Positions 1 to 7,579 of a DNA stretch of 25,843 nucleotides are shown in pieces. The notes below the pieces were generated by a model. That model was not told the DNA's origin. It saw nothing but the letters and a program-made list of their open reading frames with translations, and made no database searches. The DNA comes from Thermoplasmata archaeon (lineage in GTDB: Archaea > Thermoplasmatota > Thermoplasmata > Lutacidiplasmatales > UBA184). Location: assembly GCA_030040755.1 (NCBI GenBank), contig JASHTC010000216.1:1-25843 (forward strand), read 5' to 3'. Position 1 is the stretch's first letter; each line of letters opens with the position of its first letter. Made by a program: the position numbers and the translations under genes.

Positions 1-80
1 GCGAACGGGTCCTGGGGGCGGGTCCGGCCGTTTTTCATCCACTGACGGTAAGCCTGCTGAGGATATGAACTAGAATGGAG

Positions 81-181
81 TGTCGGAGGGGGGATTTGAA
101 CCCCCGACCCCAGGATCTCTCCCGGGACGCCCCAACGTCCCGCTATGAGTCCCGTGCTCTGCCAGGCTGAGCCACTCCGAC
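81..181 (-). tRNA. tRNA-Met (CAT), probably elongator, with a 27-nt intron
   Basis: The minus strand folds as a tRNA. The acceptor GTCGGAG (175-181) pairs with CTCCGAC (82-88), with discriminator A at 81. The D stem is GCTC/GAGC, the anticodon loop carries CAT (145-147), and the T arm is GGGGG-TTCAAAT-CCCCC. The anticodon stem CGGGA pairs with TCCTG only if 117-143 is removed, which places a 27-nt intron between positions 37 and 38, the canonical archaeal site. The stem lacks the three G:C pairs of an initiator and base 1 is G, so elongator Met is favoured; tRNA-Ile2 (CAT before modification) cannot be fully excluded. It starts 26 bases after the S3Ae stop codon with no convincing TATA box of its own, so it may be processed from the S3Ae transcript. 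Confidence 0.92.
117..143 (-). other. tRNA-Met intron
   Basis: This is the 27-nt insert between A37 and A38 of the tRNA-Met. Inside it GGGACG and CGTCCC form a 6-bp hairpin, consistent with the intron arm of a bulge-helix-bulge substrate for the archaeal splicing endonuclease. The boundaries are set by restoring a 7-base anticodon loop and a 5-bp anticodon stem. The exact bulge pairing was not modelled. Confidence 0.75.
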
Positions 182-207
182 AGGGATCGGAGGCACCACG
201 GCCGCTC

Positions 208-936
208 CTACGCGTCCGTGCCCGCGTCGCCGCCCGCGGTGGCCGCGACCGGAGCCGGGCCCGACGGACCCTCGGGGGCCGGAGCCTCCGTCGGCGGCGG
301 GCTGGTGGGGATTTCCTCCGCGATCGCCCCGAGGACCTCGGAGCGGCGGATCTCGATCTTCTTGAGCGGGTAGAGGGTCCGGACCCCGTGGGCCAGAACC
401 TTGGACAGCTCGCCCTGGATCATCTCCCGGACGAACTCGGGGGCGGTCCGCTGGGCTGCCTCCTCCCGGAGGATGTCGACCATCTTGTGGCGGAGCTCCG
501 CCCGGAGCCGGGTCTGCAGGCGTTGCTCGCCGACCGCGACCGGCTTCAACACGATCTCGATTCCGTCCTTCGTCGTGACGTGGAGCGAGGTGTCGATCTT
601 CGACCGCTTGCGGCGGGCGAGACGACGGACGTAATCGGAGGTCAGGTCGTGGCCGATGAACCGGGTCTCGGCCACGCCGTCCCCGCCCACGCGCTCCACG
701 CGGAACCGCATCTTGATGTGGGCCTTTCCGGCGTCCTGGCCCCCCGACAGCTCGGGGAGCGTCATCTCGAGCGTCCGCCCGATCAGTTGTTCGGGCTCGG
801 TCGCGACCGTCTCGCCGAGCTCGGCGTGCTGGAAGAGGCCCGGGGCCCGGACCTTGTACCAGTGCTTCGACCGCCACTTGTCCTTGACGGTCCGGGCGAC
901 CGTGGTCTTCTTCCCGGACGTCTCCTTCTCGGCCAT
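208..936 (-). CDS. rps3ae: 30S ribosomal protein S3Ae (eS1 family)
   Basis: A 242-residue protein of the archaeal/eukaryotic small-subunit protein S3Ae (eS1), which sits on the 30S platform near the mRNA exit. Recognisable family segments are the basic N-terminus followed by DKWRSKHWYKVRAP, the GRTLEMTLPEL block, the stretch ending RFIGHDLTSDYVRRLARRKRSK, and a C-terminal helix containing LYPLKKIEIRRSE. The tail after about residue 210 is rich in Pro, Ala and Gly and looks disordered. The ATG at 934-936 was chosen because homology begins there and a TATA-like box lies about 30 bases upstream, implying a leaderless or nearly leaderless mRNA. The reading frame continues upstream to 1134, but that part covers the promoter and does not resemble the family. 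A tRNA-Met follows closely. Confidence 0.95.
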   Translation of the reverse strand: MAEKETSGKKTTVARTVKDKWRSKHWYKVRAPGLFQHAELGETVATEPEQLIGRTLEMTLPELSGGQDAGKAHIKMRFRVERVGGDGVAETRFIGHDLTSDYVRRLARRKRSKIDTSLHVTTKDGIEIVLKPVAVGEQRLQTRLRAELRHKMVDILREEAAQRTAPEFVREMIQGELSKVLAHGVRTLYPLKKIEIRRSEVLGAIAEEIPTSPPPTEAPAPEGPSGPAPVAATAGGDAGTDA

Positions 937-965
937 GGGTCGCGGGGCCGCCGAGCGGGGTACCC

Positions 966-972
966 TACTTAA
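966..972 (-). promoter_or_regulatory. TATA-like box for S3Ae (and perhaps tRNA-Met)
   Basis: The minus strand reads TTAAGTA, centred about 33 bases before the S3Ae ATG. The spacing fits an archaeal TATA box with a very short or absent leader. It sits in the 132-bp divergent region shared with the AAA+ gene. Confidence 0.55.
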
Positions 973-1036
973 CCGTGTCGAGGGCGGCCGGGGTGCAATC
1001 TCTGACGGGCACCGCCTCCACGTCACCCCCTCGGCA

Positions 1037-1046
1037 AAGTACATAA
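1037..1046 (+). promoter_or_regulatory. TATA-like box for the AAA+/VWA module
   Basis: The AT-rich stretch AAGTACATAA stands out in GC-rich surroundings. Its centre is about 27 bases before the GTG at 1069, the spacing expected for a leaderless archaeal transcript. Confidence 0.5.
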
Positions 1047-1068
1047 CCCGAGCCCAACTCCGCGCGCC

Positions 1069-2598
1069 GTGGCGGGGTCGAAGGAACCGGCGAAAGGCAC
1101 GCGGTCGACGGCCGCCGAGCTCCGGTCCCAGCATCGCTCGGCCGAGTCTCCGGGCGAGCGGTTCCGGGCCGAGGTCCTCCGCCGCCTGGACGCCGCCCGG
1201 ACGCGCGGCCTCTCCCGGGACGAGGCGATCCGGTCCCTATTCCCCCACACCGTCCTCCCCGGCCCGACCTACGAGGACGTCGTCGCGGCGATCGTCTCGG
1301 GGGCGCACGTCCTCTTCTTCGGCCCCTCGGGCGCGGGCAAGACGAGCCTCGCGAAGGACCTCTGGGGCCTGTTCCCGAAGGGGGCCTGGGTGGTCGACGG
1401 CTGCCCCGTGCTGGACGACCCGCTCTCGATCGTCGACCCCGCGTCGGCCGACCGGTTCCCCCCCTGTCCGATCTGCACTCGCCGCTTCGCTCCCGGCGGG
1501 GACCCGGCCCGCTTCGAACCGGCTGCCGTGGACGCCACCAAGGTCCCCGCCCAGTACGTCCTCCTCCACGAGGGGTTCGGGTTCGCCCGGCTGCAGGGCA
1601 GCTCGGAGGTCTTCCCCGACCACCTGACCGGGAACATCAACCTGCGCAAGCTCGAGGAGGTCGGGGACCCGATGAGCCCCCTCGTGCTCGAGCCCGGCAA
1701 GCTCCTCCAGGCGAACCGGGGGTTCCTCCTCGTCGACGAGATCGGGAAGCTCCCCCTCGGCACGCAGAACGTGCTCCTCCAGGCCCTCCAGGAGGGGATG
1801 GTGACCCCGTCGAAGTCCCGGGAGAGCTTCCCCGGCTCGTTCGTGGCGGTCGGGACCTCGAACCTCTCGGACCTCGACAACATCAACGACCCGCTGTCCG
1901 ACCGTCTGACCAGCCTCTACGTCGGGTACAACGACCGGCACGCCGACAACCGTCGGATCGTGGCGCTCGCCCGGGTCGAGGAGGGGGCCGGATGGGTCCC
2001 CGAGGTCCTGACGGACGCCGGGGTCCGCGTCATCGAGGCCTGGCGCCTGCGGACGAGCGACGACAACCCGGACATCGGAGAGGTCGGCTCGAACCGCACC
2101 CTGCTCGACGTCGCCACGCGGACCCATGCGATCGCGACCCTCTCCGAGAGGGCGGTCCCCACCTCTGCCGACCTCAAGGCCGGCCTACTGCACGCGATGC
2201 GGGGCCGCCTGCGCGCCCGCAGCGGAGAATCGTTCCGGCAGAACGAGAAGCGGGTGACCGAGTTCATCGAGCAGTACCTCGCGCCCTCGCTCAAGCGGAG
2301 CGCGGGCGTCTACTGGTGCCGGTACTTCCGGGACTCCCTGAAGGAGAGCGCCTCCGAGGCCGAGGCGCTGGTCGGGGAGGGACGGCGGCTGAAGGACGAC
2401 GCCGCCCTCGTCGGCCAGTCCCAAGGCGACTCGACCCTCTTCCCCCGGTTCCGGTCGTTCGCGCGGGCGGTCACCGACCGCGAGCACCCGGGCGAGCCCC
2501 TCTCGCCGTTCGACGCGGCGCTCGGCGTCTTCCGCCTCCTCGAGGAGTACTCCCTCTTCGCGTGCCGCGACGAGGACGACGACGACGCCCCCGTCTAG
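1069..2598 (+). CDS. AAA+ ATPase with PrkA-like/MoxR-like features, partner of a VWA protein
   Basis: A 509-residue protein. A Walker A motif GPSGAGKT spans about residues 85-92. A Walker B motif ending VDE is at about 222-224, inside a segment reading ANRGFLLVDEIGKLPLGTQN. A sensor-1-like GTSN is followed by DPLSDRL with a candidate arginine finger. Between Walker A and B are GCPVLDDPLS (Cys at 112) and CPIC (Cys 133 and 136). These recall the GCP-x4-PL and CPxC signatures of the PrkA AAA domain, where they flank the nucleotide-binding core and may bind metal. A PrkA kinase C-terminus is not evident; the last 200 residues are helical and end in an acidic run. The GTG start fits the TATA spacing. 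The VWA gene starts 7 bases after the stop, as in MoxR-VWA and Mg-chelatase I/D pairs and in bacterial prkA-yeaH. The likely role is an ATP-driven remodelling chaperone; the substrate is unknown. Confidence 0.8.
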   Translation: MAGSKEPAKGTRSTAAELRSQHRSAESPGERFRAEVLRRLDAARTRGLSRDEAIRSLFPHTVLPGPTYEDVVAAIVSGAHVLFFGPSGAGKTSLAKDLWGLFPKGAWVVDGCPVLDDPLSIVDPASADRFPPCPICTRRFAPGGDPARFEPAAVDATKVPAQYVLLHEGFGFARLQGSSEVFPDHLTGNINLRKLEEVGDPMSPLVLEPGKLLQANRGFLLVDEIGKLPLGTQNVLLQALQEGMVTPSKSRESFPGSFVAVGTSNLSDLDNINDPLSDRLTSLYVGYNDRHADNRRIVALARVEEGAGWVPEVLTDAGVRVIEAWRLRTSDDNPDIGEVGSNRTLLDVATRTHAIATLSERAVPTSADLKAGLLHAMRGRLRARSGESFRQNEKRVTEFIEQYLAPSLKRSAGVYWCRYFRDSLKESASEAEALVGEGRRLKDDAALVGQSQGDSTLFPRFRSFARAVTDREHPGEPLSPFDAALGVFRLLEEYSLFACRDEDDDDAPV

Positions 2599-2605
2599 CG
2601 AGGCG

Positions 2606-4399
2606 GTGCGCCTCCCGGATTGCTCCACCTTCGACGACGACGTCGGTTCGGACGACCTGGTCGACGCGCTCGACTCGGCCGCCCTCGTCCGGGCGCTCGC
2701 CGAGGAGGGCGTCGACGGGGCGCGACGGCTCCTCCGGTCGAGGGAGCAGGAGGATGCGGAGCTGCGCGCCCGGCTCGAGCGTCTCCGCGCGCAGTTGCGT
2801 CGCCAGGCCCAACGCCGGCTCGGGCGGATCACCGCCGACTACGACCGCCAGGTCGAGGCGCTCGACGAGGTCCGCCTGCGCTCCGATGCCGAGGTGCGGG
2901 AGCGCCTCGCCGCCCTCGAGGCCCGGCTCGCCGAGAGCCGGCGGGTCGACTGGTCGAAGCTCCCCCCGACCGACCTGCTGGAGGACGTCTCGGCCGCCCT
3001 GCTCCTCCCCGACGCCTCCTGGAACCGACCTCCCCCCCGACCGGGGATCGGGGCCCGCCTCCGGGCCTTCTTCGCCCGGATCGCGGCCTGGTTCCGCTCC
3101 CTGTTCTCCCGGCGACGGGGGGCGGCGAAGACCCCGCCCTCCGAGGGCCGGCCCATCGCCTTCGCCTACGGGAGCCCGGGGGGGCGCGCCCTCGGAGCCT
3201 CGGAGATCGGGGAGGCGTTCGCCCGCCTGTCGCCCGCCCAGCAGCAGGAGCTCTCGGGGAACGTCGCGAACTCCCTCAAGTCGAAGGAGCGGACCCTCGA
3301 GCGGGAGGCCGAGGAGAAACGGAGGGCCGTGGAGGCCCAGCGGCGTCGGCTGGAGGAGGAACGGGCCGAAGCCGCGCGGCGGGCCGTCGCCGAGACCGAG
3401 AACCGGGTGAAGGAGGGGGAGGCGCGTCGGCTCGAACGGGAGCTCAAGGAGCGGGGGTTCGTCGCCGAGCGGGGGGAGAGCCTCGTCGTGACGTTCGGGC
3501 TCGTCCAGCGGTTCGCCCGCATTCTGCTCGAGGAAGAGACGCGCCGGCTCCCGGCCGACGTACGGCTCTCGCTCAAGGGAGAGGGGTCGACCGGGGTCTA
3601 CGAGAAGGCCCGGCTGCGCCGGGCGGAGGAGGTCGCGCACCTGGACGTGCCGGGCTCGCTCCTGGCCGCTCGGCTCGCCGGCCAGCGGCACATCGAGGAG
3701 TCGACCAGCTACGTCTTCCGGGAGGTCACGAGCGAACGGGTCCACGTGGTGCTGGCGTTCGACCGCTCGGGCAGCATGGCCGAGGCCGGCAAGCTCGACG
3801 CCGCGAAGAAGGCCCTGCTCGCGCTCTACGTGGCGATCCGCCGCCGGTACCCGGACGCCACGGTCGACCTGCTGGCGTTCGACAACGAGGTCGAGGTGCT
3901 CGACCTGGTCACGCTCTGGGAGTGCCGGGCGGGCTCGTTCACCAATACCGCGGAGGCGCTCCGGGCCGCGCACCTGCTGCTGCAGGCATCGCGGGCGAAC
4001 CGACGGGAGCTGTACCTCATCACCGACGGGCTGCCCGAGGCCTACACGGGCGAGGACGGCCGGGTGCATTCCGGACAGCTCGACCGGGCGATGGAGCAGG
4101 CGCTCGTGCGGGCGACCGAGCTCGGGACCGTACGGCCGCTGCGGAGCACGATGATCCTGCTCAAGTCCCCGAACCCCCAGTACGAGCCGGCCGCCCGCCT
4201 GATCGTGCGGACGATGGGCGGGGAGCTGGTGGTGACCGACCCCGGACGGCTCGGGGTCGAGCTCCTGGTCCGCTGGGCGCACGGCGTCGAGACCGAGCGG
4301 CGCCTCCTGCCCCCCGCGCCCGCCCCCGGACCGACCGCCCCGGCCGCGCCCGGAGGACGGGGTCGCCGGCGGAGGGCCGACCGTCGGATGGGCGGCTGA
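2606..4399 (+). CDS. Coiled-coil protein with C-terminal von Willebrand factor A (VWA) domain
   Basis: A 597-residue protein. Residues of roughly 45-115 and 210-290 are charged heptad-like helices (coiled coil). Between them is a basic, aromatic amphipathic stretch (about 150-170, containing FFARIAAWFRSLFSRRR) that could touch a membrane. From about residue 378 a VWA domain begins: VVLAFDRSGSM gives the MIDAS motif DxSxS (Asp386), followed by the SFTNT threonine and the ITDG aspartate, so the metal site looks intact. The C-terminus is Pro/Ala/Arg rich. The gene starts with GTG just after a GAGG, 7 bases behind the AAA+ gene, so the two are almost certainly translated together. Known AAA+/VWA pairs insert metals or assemble and remodel complexes; the target here is not visible. 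An alternative downstream start cannot be ruled out. Confidence 0.8.
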   Translation: MRLPDCSTFDDDVGSDDLVDALDSAALVRALAEEGVDGARRLLRSREQEDAELRARLERLRAQLRRQAQRRLGRITADYDRQVEALDEVRLRSDAEVRERLAALEARLAESRRVDWSKLPPTDLLEDVSAALLLPDASWNRPPPRPGIGARLRAFFARIAAWFRSLFSRRRGAAKTPPSEGRPIAFAYGSPGGRALGASEIGEAFARLSPAQQQELSGNVANSLKSKERTLEREAEEKRRAVEAQRRRLEEERAEAARRAVAETENRVKEGEARRLERELKERGFVAERGESLVVTFGLVQRFARILLEEETRRLPADVRLSLKGEGSTGVYEKARLRRAEEVAHLDVPGSLLAARLAGQRHIEESTSYVFREVTSERVHVVLAFDRSGSMAEAGKLDAAKKALLALYVAIRRRYPDATVDLLAFDNEVEVLDLVTLWECRAGSFTNTAEALRAAHLLLQASRANRRELYLITDGLPEAYTGEDGRVHSGQLDRAMEQALVRATELGTVRPLRSTMILLKSPNPQYEPAARLIVRTMGGELVVTDPGRLGVELLVRWAHGVETERRLLPPAPAPGPTAPAAPGGRGRRRRADRRMGG

Positions 4400-4424
4400 C
4401 CCCCGTTGCCGCTGGCGCCGAAGG

Positions 4425-4430
4425 TTTATC
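4425..4430 (+). promoter_or_regulatory. TATA-like box for the small helical protein gene
   Basis: TTTATC lies about 28 bases before the GTG at 4456 and 37 before the ATG at 4465. It suggests that this gene has its own promoter besides any read-through from the VWA gene. Confidence 0.45.
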
Positions 4431-4455
4431 TGACGAACCCCCGGTCGTTCGGCCG

Positions 4456-4878
4456 GTGGACACCATGCGCGACAGTTCCGACCAGGCTCGCTTCCGCGAG
4501 CACCTGGCCCAGATGCGGCAGGCCGCCCGCGGTCTCGGCGGGGATTTTGTTTCGGAGTTCAGCAACCTCGACTCGAAGATCGAGCGGTTCGGCCACTCCA
4601 CCGGGAGGGGCGCCTACGAGCTCGGCTCGGAGATCCAGGAAGAGCTGTCCAATCTCGGCAAGCAGATCGACGACCAGATGCGGCGCCTGCCCGGGCGGAT
4701 CGCCGACGGGGCCTCGCGCGCGGGCGGAGCGACCCGGGACGCCTTCGTCGCGGTCGGTCACCGCACGAAGGAGGGCACGAAGAACGCCCTCGCCTCGGCC
4801 GCCGGCGTGAACCGCAAGCCGATCAAGAGCTGGAGTCCCCCCGACTCCGAGAGCTCGGACGAGCCGCGGTCCTCGTAG
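4456..4878 (+). CDS. Small helical (coiled-coil) protein of unknown function
   Basis: A polar, helix-rich protein of 140 residues from the GTG at 4456, or 137 from the ATG at 4465. No family was recognised. The middle holds long amphipathic helices (LDSKIERFGHSTGRGAYELG, then EIQEELSNLGKQIDDQMRRL), followed by an Ala/Gly-rich segment and a Ser/Glu-rich tail. It has no signal peptide or membrane segment. The pattern is loosely like YtxH or apolipoprotein-like helical stress proteins, but that is only a resemblance in composition. The GTG start is preferred because it falls 28 bases from a TATA-like box. It lies 56 bases after the VWA gene on the same strand and may belong to that module. Its last 56 bases overlap the 3' end of the convergent methyltransferase gene. 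Confidence 0.65.
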   Translation: MDTMRDSSDQARFREHLAQMRQAARGLGGDFVSEFSNLDSKIERFGHSTGRGAYELGSEIQEELSNLGKQIDDQMRRLPGRIADGASRAGGATRDAFVAVGHRTKEGTKNALASAAGVNRKPIKSWSPPDSESSDEPRSS

Positions 4879-5788
4879 GCCGGGCCCGACCCGGCGCGAC
4901 GGGGACGGGCCGGGGGTCCCGAGCGACTCCCTCGGACCGGAGCCGCTGCACGGTGGTGGCCAGGTACCCCCGGTCGACCTCGAATCCGGTGAACGGAATC
5001 CCGAGCCCGGCCGCCGCGACCGCGGACGCCCCGATCCCGACGAACGGGTCGACCGCCCGGCGGACCCGGGACACCCCGTGCAGGCGGAAGCACCACTCGG
5101 GCAGCTCCGGTGGGAACGTCGCCGGATGGGGGCGGTCGCGCCGCGCCCGCTGGATGGTCGGGTACGGCAGGAACCAGGTGTTCCCCCGGCACCGCCGGTC
5201 GGAGCCGCCGCTCCGCCACCGCGCGACGTTGGACTTGTCCTGGTAGGGCACGCCGATCGCGAGGCGGTCGAGCGGGACGTCTCCCCGACGGCTGAACTGG
5301 AAGATGTACTCGAGGGCGCCGTGGAGGTACCGTTCGGAGACCAGCGGTTTGTAGTGCCCGAGGGCGAGGTCCCGGTCGAGGCCGGCCGCCCGGCCGGCGG
5401 CCCGTCGGTCGATCGCGATCGACTTCACCCAGTGGATGACGTTCTGCAGGACGAACGTCCGTCCGACCTCCCGGGCCACGTCGTAGGGGAACCACGGGTC
5501 GGACGGGGAGCCGCCGACGTTGAGGAAGAACGAGCCCCGGTCCGACAGGACCCCGGCGACCGCCGCCCCGAGGTCGCGGACCCAGGCGAGGTACTCCGCC
5601 CGGGGCCGGTCGTCCGAATAGCTCCGGTAGGCGACCCGGCGGTTGTAGGGCGGGCTCGTGACGACGACGTCCACCGACCCCCGCGGGAGGCGCCTCGGCA
5701 GGCCGGTCAGGGCGTCCTCGCACCACAGCTCGACCGGGCTCGAGCGCGGACCGGCCCGGAGCCGGGCGAAGGGGCGGGCCGATGCCAT
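4823..5788 (-). CDS. Beta-class site-specific DNA methyltransferase (probably N4-cytosine)
   Basis: A 321-residue protein that transfers a methyl group from S-adenosylmethionine to DNA. Catalytic motif IV TSPPYN is at about residues 44-49. The SAM-binding motif I DPFVGIGAS is at about 247-255, after HPATFP. The order catalytic-then-SAM defines the beta class. A Ser/Thr before PPY is typical of N4-cytosine enzymes, although N6-adenine enzymes can look similar. The target-recognition region would be the middle (about 120-220). No restriction endonuclease gene is adjacent, so it appears solitary. It starts 32 bases after the second secretion ATPase, beyond a GC-rich hairpin, and may be the last gene of that operon. 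The Arg/Ser-rich C-terminus runs antisense into the end of the convergent small protein gene. Confidence 0.85.
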   Translation of the reverse strand: MASARPFARLRAGPRSSPVELWCEDALTGLPRRLPRGSVDVVVTSPPYNRRVAYRSYSDDRPRAEYLAWVRDLGAAVAGVLSDRGSFFLNVGGSPSDPWFPYDVAREVGRTFVLQNVIHWVKSIAIDRRAAGRAAGLDRDLALGHYKPLVSERYLHGALEYIFQFSRRGDVPLDRLAIGVPYQDKSNVARWRSGGSDRRCRGNTWFLPYPTIQRARRDRPHPATFPPELPEWCFRLHGVSRVRRAVDPFVGIGASAVAAAGLGIPFTGFEVDRGYLATTVQRLRSEGVARDPRPVPVAPGRARPTRTAARPSSRSRGDSSS

Positions 5789-5791
5789 CGT

Positions 5792-5809
5792 GGGCCCCCA
5801 GCGGGGCCC
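5792..5809 (-). other. GC hairpin between the secretion ATPase and methyltransferase genes
   Basis: GGGCCCC and GGGGCCC form a perfect 7-bp stem with a 4-base loop, a few bases before the methyltransferase ATG and after the upstream stop codon. No U-run follows on the minus strand, so it is not an ordinary terminator. It could slow ribosomes or RNA polymerase, or act as a processing site. Confidence 0.4.
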
Positions 5810-5820
5810 GGCGGATAGTC

Positions 5821-7578
5821 CTACCGGGCGGGCGCGGGCGGCGGGGCGGCGAGCTTCATCTTCGCCAGGTCCTCCCGCGCCTCCTGGAGCGCCTTCTCCG
5901 GCTCCTTGTAGTAGAAGGCGACGAGCTGGCCGACGTCCCGGTGGGTGAACGGGTGCTGCCGGGTCGCCTGCGCCTCCCGGGCCTGGAGGTAGTCGAGCAT
6001 CTCGACGCGCCGCCGGACCTCGCGCTCCATCTCCTTCATCGACCAGTTCTTCGCGAGCGCGACCCGTTCGTAAACGTAGGAGTGGCCGGAGTAGAGGAAG
6101 GTGTCGTCGGCCGGGTTCCACGAGTAGACCGAGTTGGTGATCAGCTCGTTCGTCTCGGGGTCGAGCCCGACGATCTCGGTGAGCGACTGGACGCGCCGGG
6201 TCATCTTCGAGCCGACCTTGACCTGGCGCTGGAGCAGGACGAGGTTGAGCGCGCTGACGAGCGAGCGGGGGAGCGAGATCGGAGGGTTCTCCATCCGGTG
6301 GACCATCGCGCTGACGCTCTCCGCGTGGAAGGTCGTGTAGCAGGTCTTGCCAGTCGCCATCGCCTGGAAGACGATGAACGCCTCGGCCCCTCGGACCTCT
6401 CCGACCATCAGGTACTGGGGGCGCTGGCGGAGGGCCGCCGCGAGCAGGTCGAACATGTCGATCTCCCCCGGGGCCTTGCCGCTGACGAGGTTCTTGGCGC
6501 CGAAGCCGGCGCGGGTCAGCGAGGGGACCCAGTTCTCGTGCGGGAGGTTCAGCTCGCGGGTGTCCTCGATGGAGACGATCTTCATCTGGGGCGGGATGAA
6601 CAGGAGGGTGGCGTTGAGGGTCGTCGTCTTCCCGCTGGCCGTCCCCCCGCAGACCATCATCGACTGCCCGCTCTCGATGGCGATCCAGAGGTAGGCCATC
6701 ATCTCCGGGCTCATCGTCTTGAACTTCAGCAGGTCGACCGGCGTGAACGGGTTGTCCCGGAACCGACGGATGGTGAACGAGCTCCCGCGCTTGGTCACGT
6801 GGACCCCGAGCGTCGCCTGGAGACGGGAGCCGTCCGGGACCGTGGCGTCCAGGATCGGGCTCGCGACGCTGATGTGCTTGCCCGAGCGCTGGGCGAGCCA
6901 GATGACGTAGTCGTCGACCAGCTTCGCGCTCTCGAACTTCAGGTTGGAGCGGATCGAGCCGAACTTCCGGTGGTAGATGTAGAGCGGGATGCCGACCCCG
7001 TCGCACGAGATGTCCTCGACCTCGCTGTCGGTCATCGGGACGTCGACGATCCCGTAACCGATGAAGTCCCGCTCGAGGTAGTAGAGCATCCGGCCCTTGG
7101 TGGTCGGGCCGGGGGAGAGGTCCCACTCCTGGAGCTTCTTGTCGACCATGAGGCGGAGCTCGGTCCGCTTCGTCTGCGGGTCGAGCTCGGGGAGCGGCTC
7201 GAACTCGTCGATCAGGACCGTGTGCATCCGCTCGGTCAGCTCCTTCTCGAGCGGGGAGAGCGGCGGCTCGATGACCTCGTAGAGGTACTCGTTGCGCGCG
7301 TTGTGGTAGGAGACCCGCACGTAGGAGAAGCCGGGGCGGATCGGGGCCAGGTCGATCTCCTTCTGGGCCGGGTCGGGCAGCGGCGGGACGGGGGTGACCT
7401 CCCCCTCCGCGCCCTGGCCCGAGACGCCGAGCCGGGCGAGCCGCACGCCGTGGGGGTCGGAGGAGCCCTTCCGCAGGGCCGCCCCGACGCGCAGGAACGG
7501 GGAGAACGAGCGGGCCGGGCGGCGTCGGGGCCGCTCGAGCGTGACCGTCTCCGGCGGGGGGGCCGCCTCCCCGGCCAT
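5821..7578 (-). CDS. Type II/IV secretion (FlaI/TadA/PilB-like) ATPase, second copy in the operon
   Basis: A 585-residue hexameric secretion ATPase that powers assembly of a type IV pilus-like filament at the inner face of the membrane. An N-terminal Pro/Arg-rich linker (about 1-80) precedes the family's N-terminal domain. Then come Walker A GGTASGKT (Lys at about 317), the Asp box VSIEDTREL, Walker B MVGEVRGAEA and the His box TTFHAES, so all catalytic motifs are present. The His box differs from the usual TMHADS, which the paralogue at 9555-11210 keeps. The ATG lies 1 base after the stop of the TadC-like gene, so the two are probably translationally coupled. Having two intact ATPases in one operon suggests separate tasks, for example extension and retraction, or two substrates. 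Confidence 0.9.
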   Translation of the reverse strand: MAGEAAPPPETVTLERPRRRPARSFSPFLRVGAALRKGSSDPHGVRLARLGVSGQGAEGEVTPVPPLPDPAQKEIDLAPIRPGFSYVRVSYHNARNEYLYEVIEPPLSPLEKELTERMHTVLIDEFEPLPELDPQTKRTELRLMVDKKLQEWDLSPGPTTKGRMLYYLERDFIGYGIVDVPMTDSEVEDISCDGVGIPLYIYHRKFGSIRSNLKFESAKLVDDYVIWLAQRSGKHISVASPILDATVPDGSRLQATLGVHVTKRGSSFTIRRFRDNPFTPVDLLKFKTMSPEMMAYLWIAIESGQSMMVCGGTASGKTTTLNATLLFIPPQMKIVSIEDTRELNLPHENWVPSLTRAGFGAKNLVSGKAPGEIDMFDLLAAALRQRPQYLMVGEVRGAEAFIVFQAMATGKTCYTTFHAESVSAMVHRMENPPISLPRSLVSALNLVLLQRQVKVGSKMTRRVQSLTEIVGLDPETNELITNSVYSWNPADDTFLYSGHSYVYERVALAKNWSMKEMEREVRRRVEMLDYLQAREAQATRQHPFTHRDVGQLVAFYYKEPEKALQEAREDLAKMKLAAPPPAPAR

Positions 7579-7579
7579 C

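Noticed and set aside
1..80. Possible gene end or terminator at the left edge, with TTTTT at 31-35
   Set aside because: No family-like reading frame is visible in 80 bases, and a single short T-run without further context is too little to call a terminator.
5789..7126. Continuous upstream extension of the methyltransferase frame
   Set aside because: The extension lies across the second ATPase gene in another frame and its translation is low-complexity. The methyltransferase starts at the ATG at 5786-5788.
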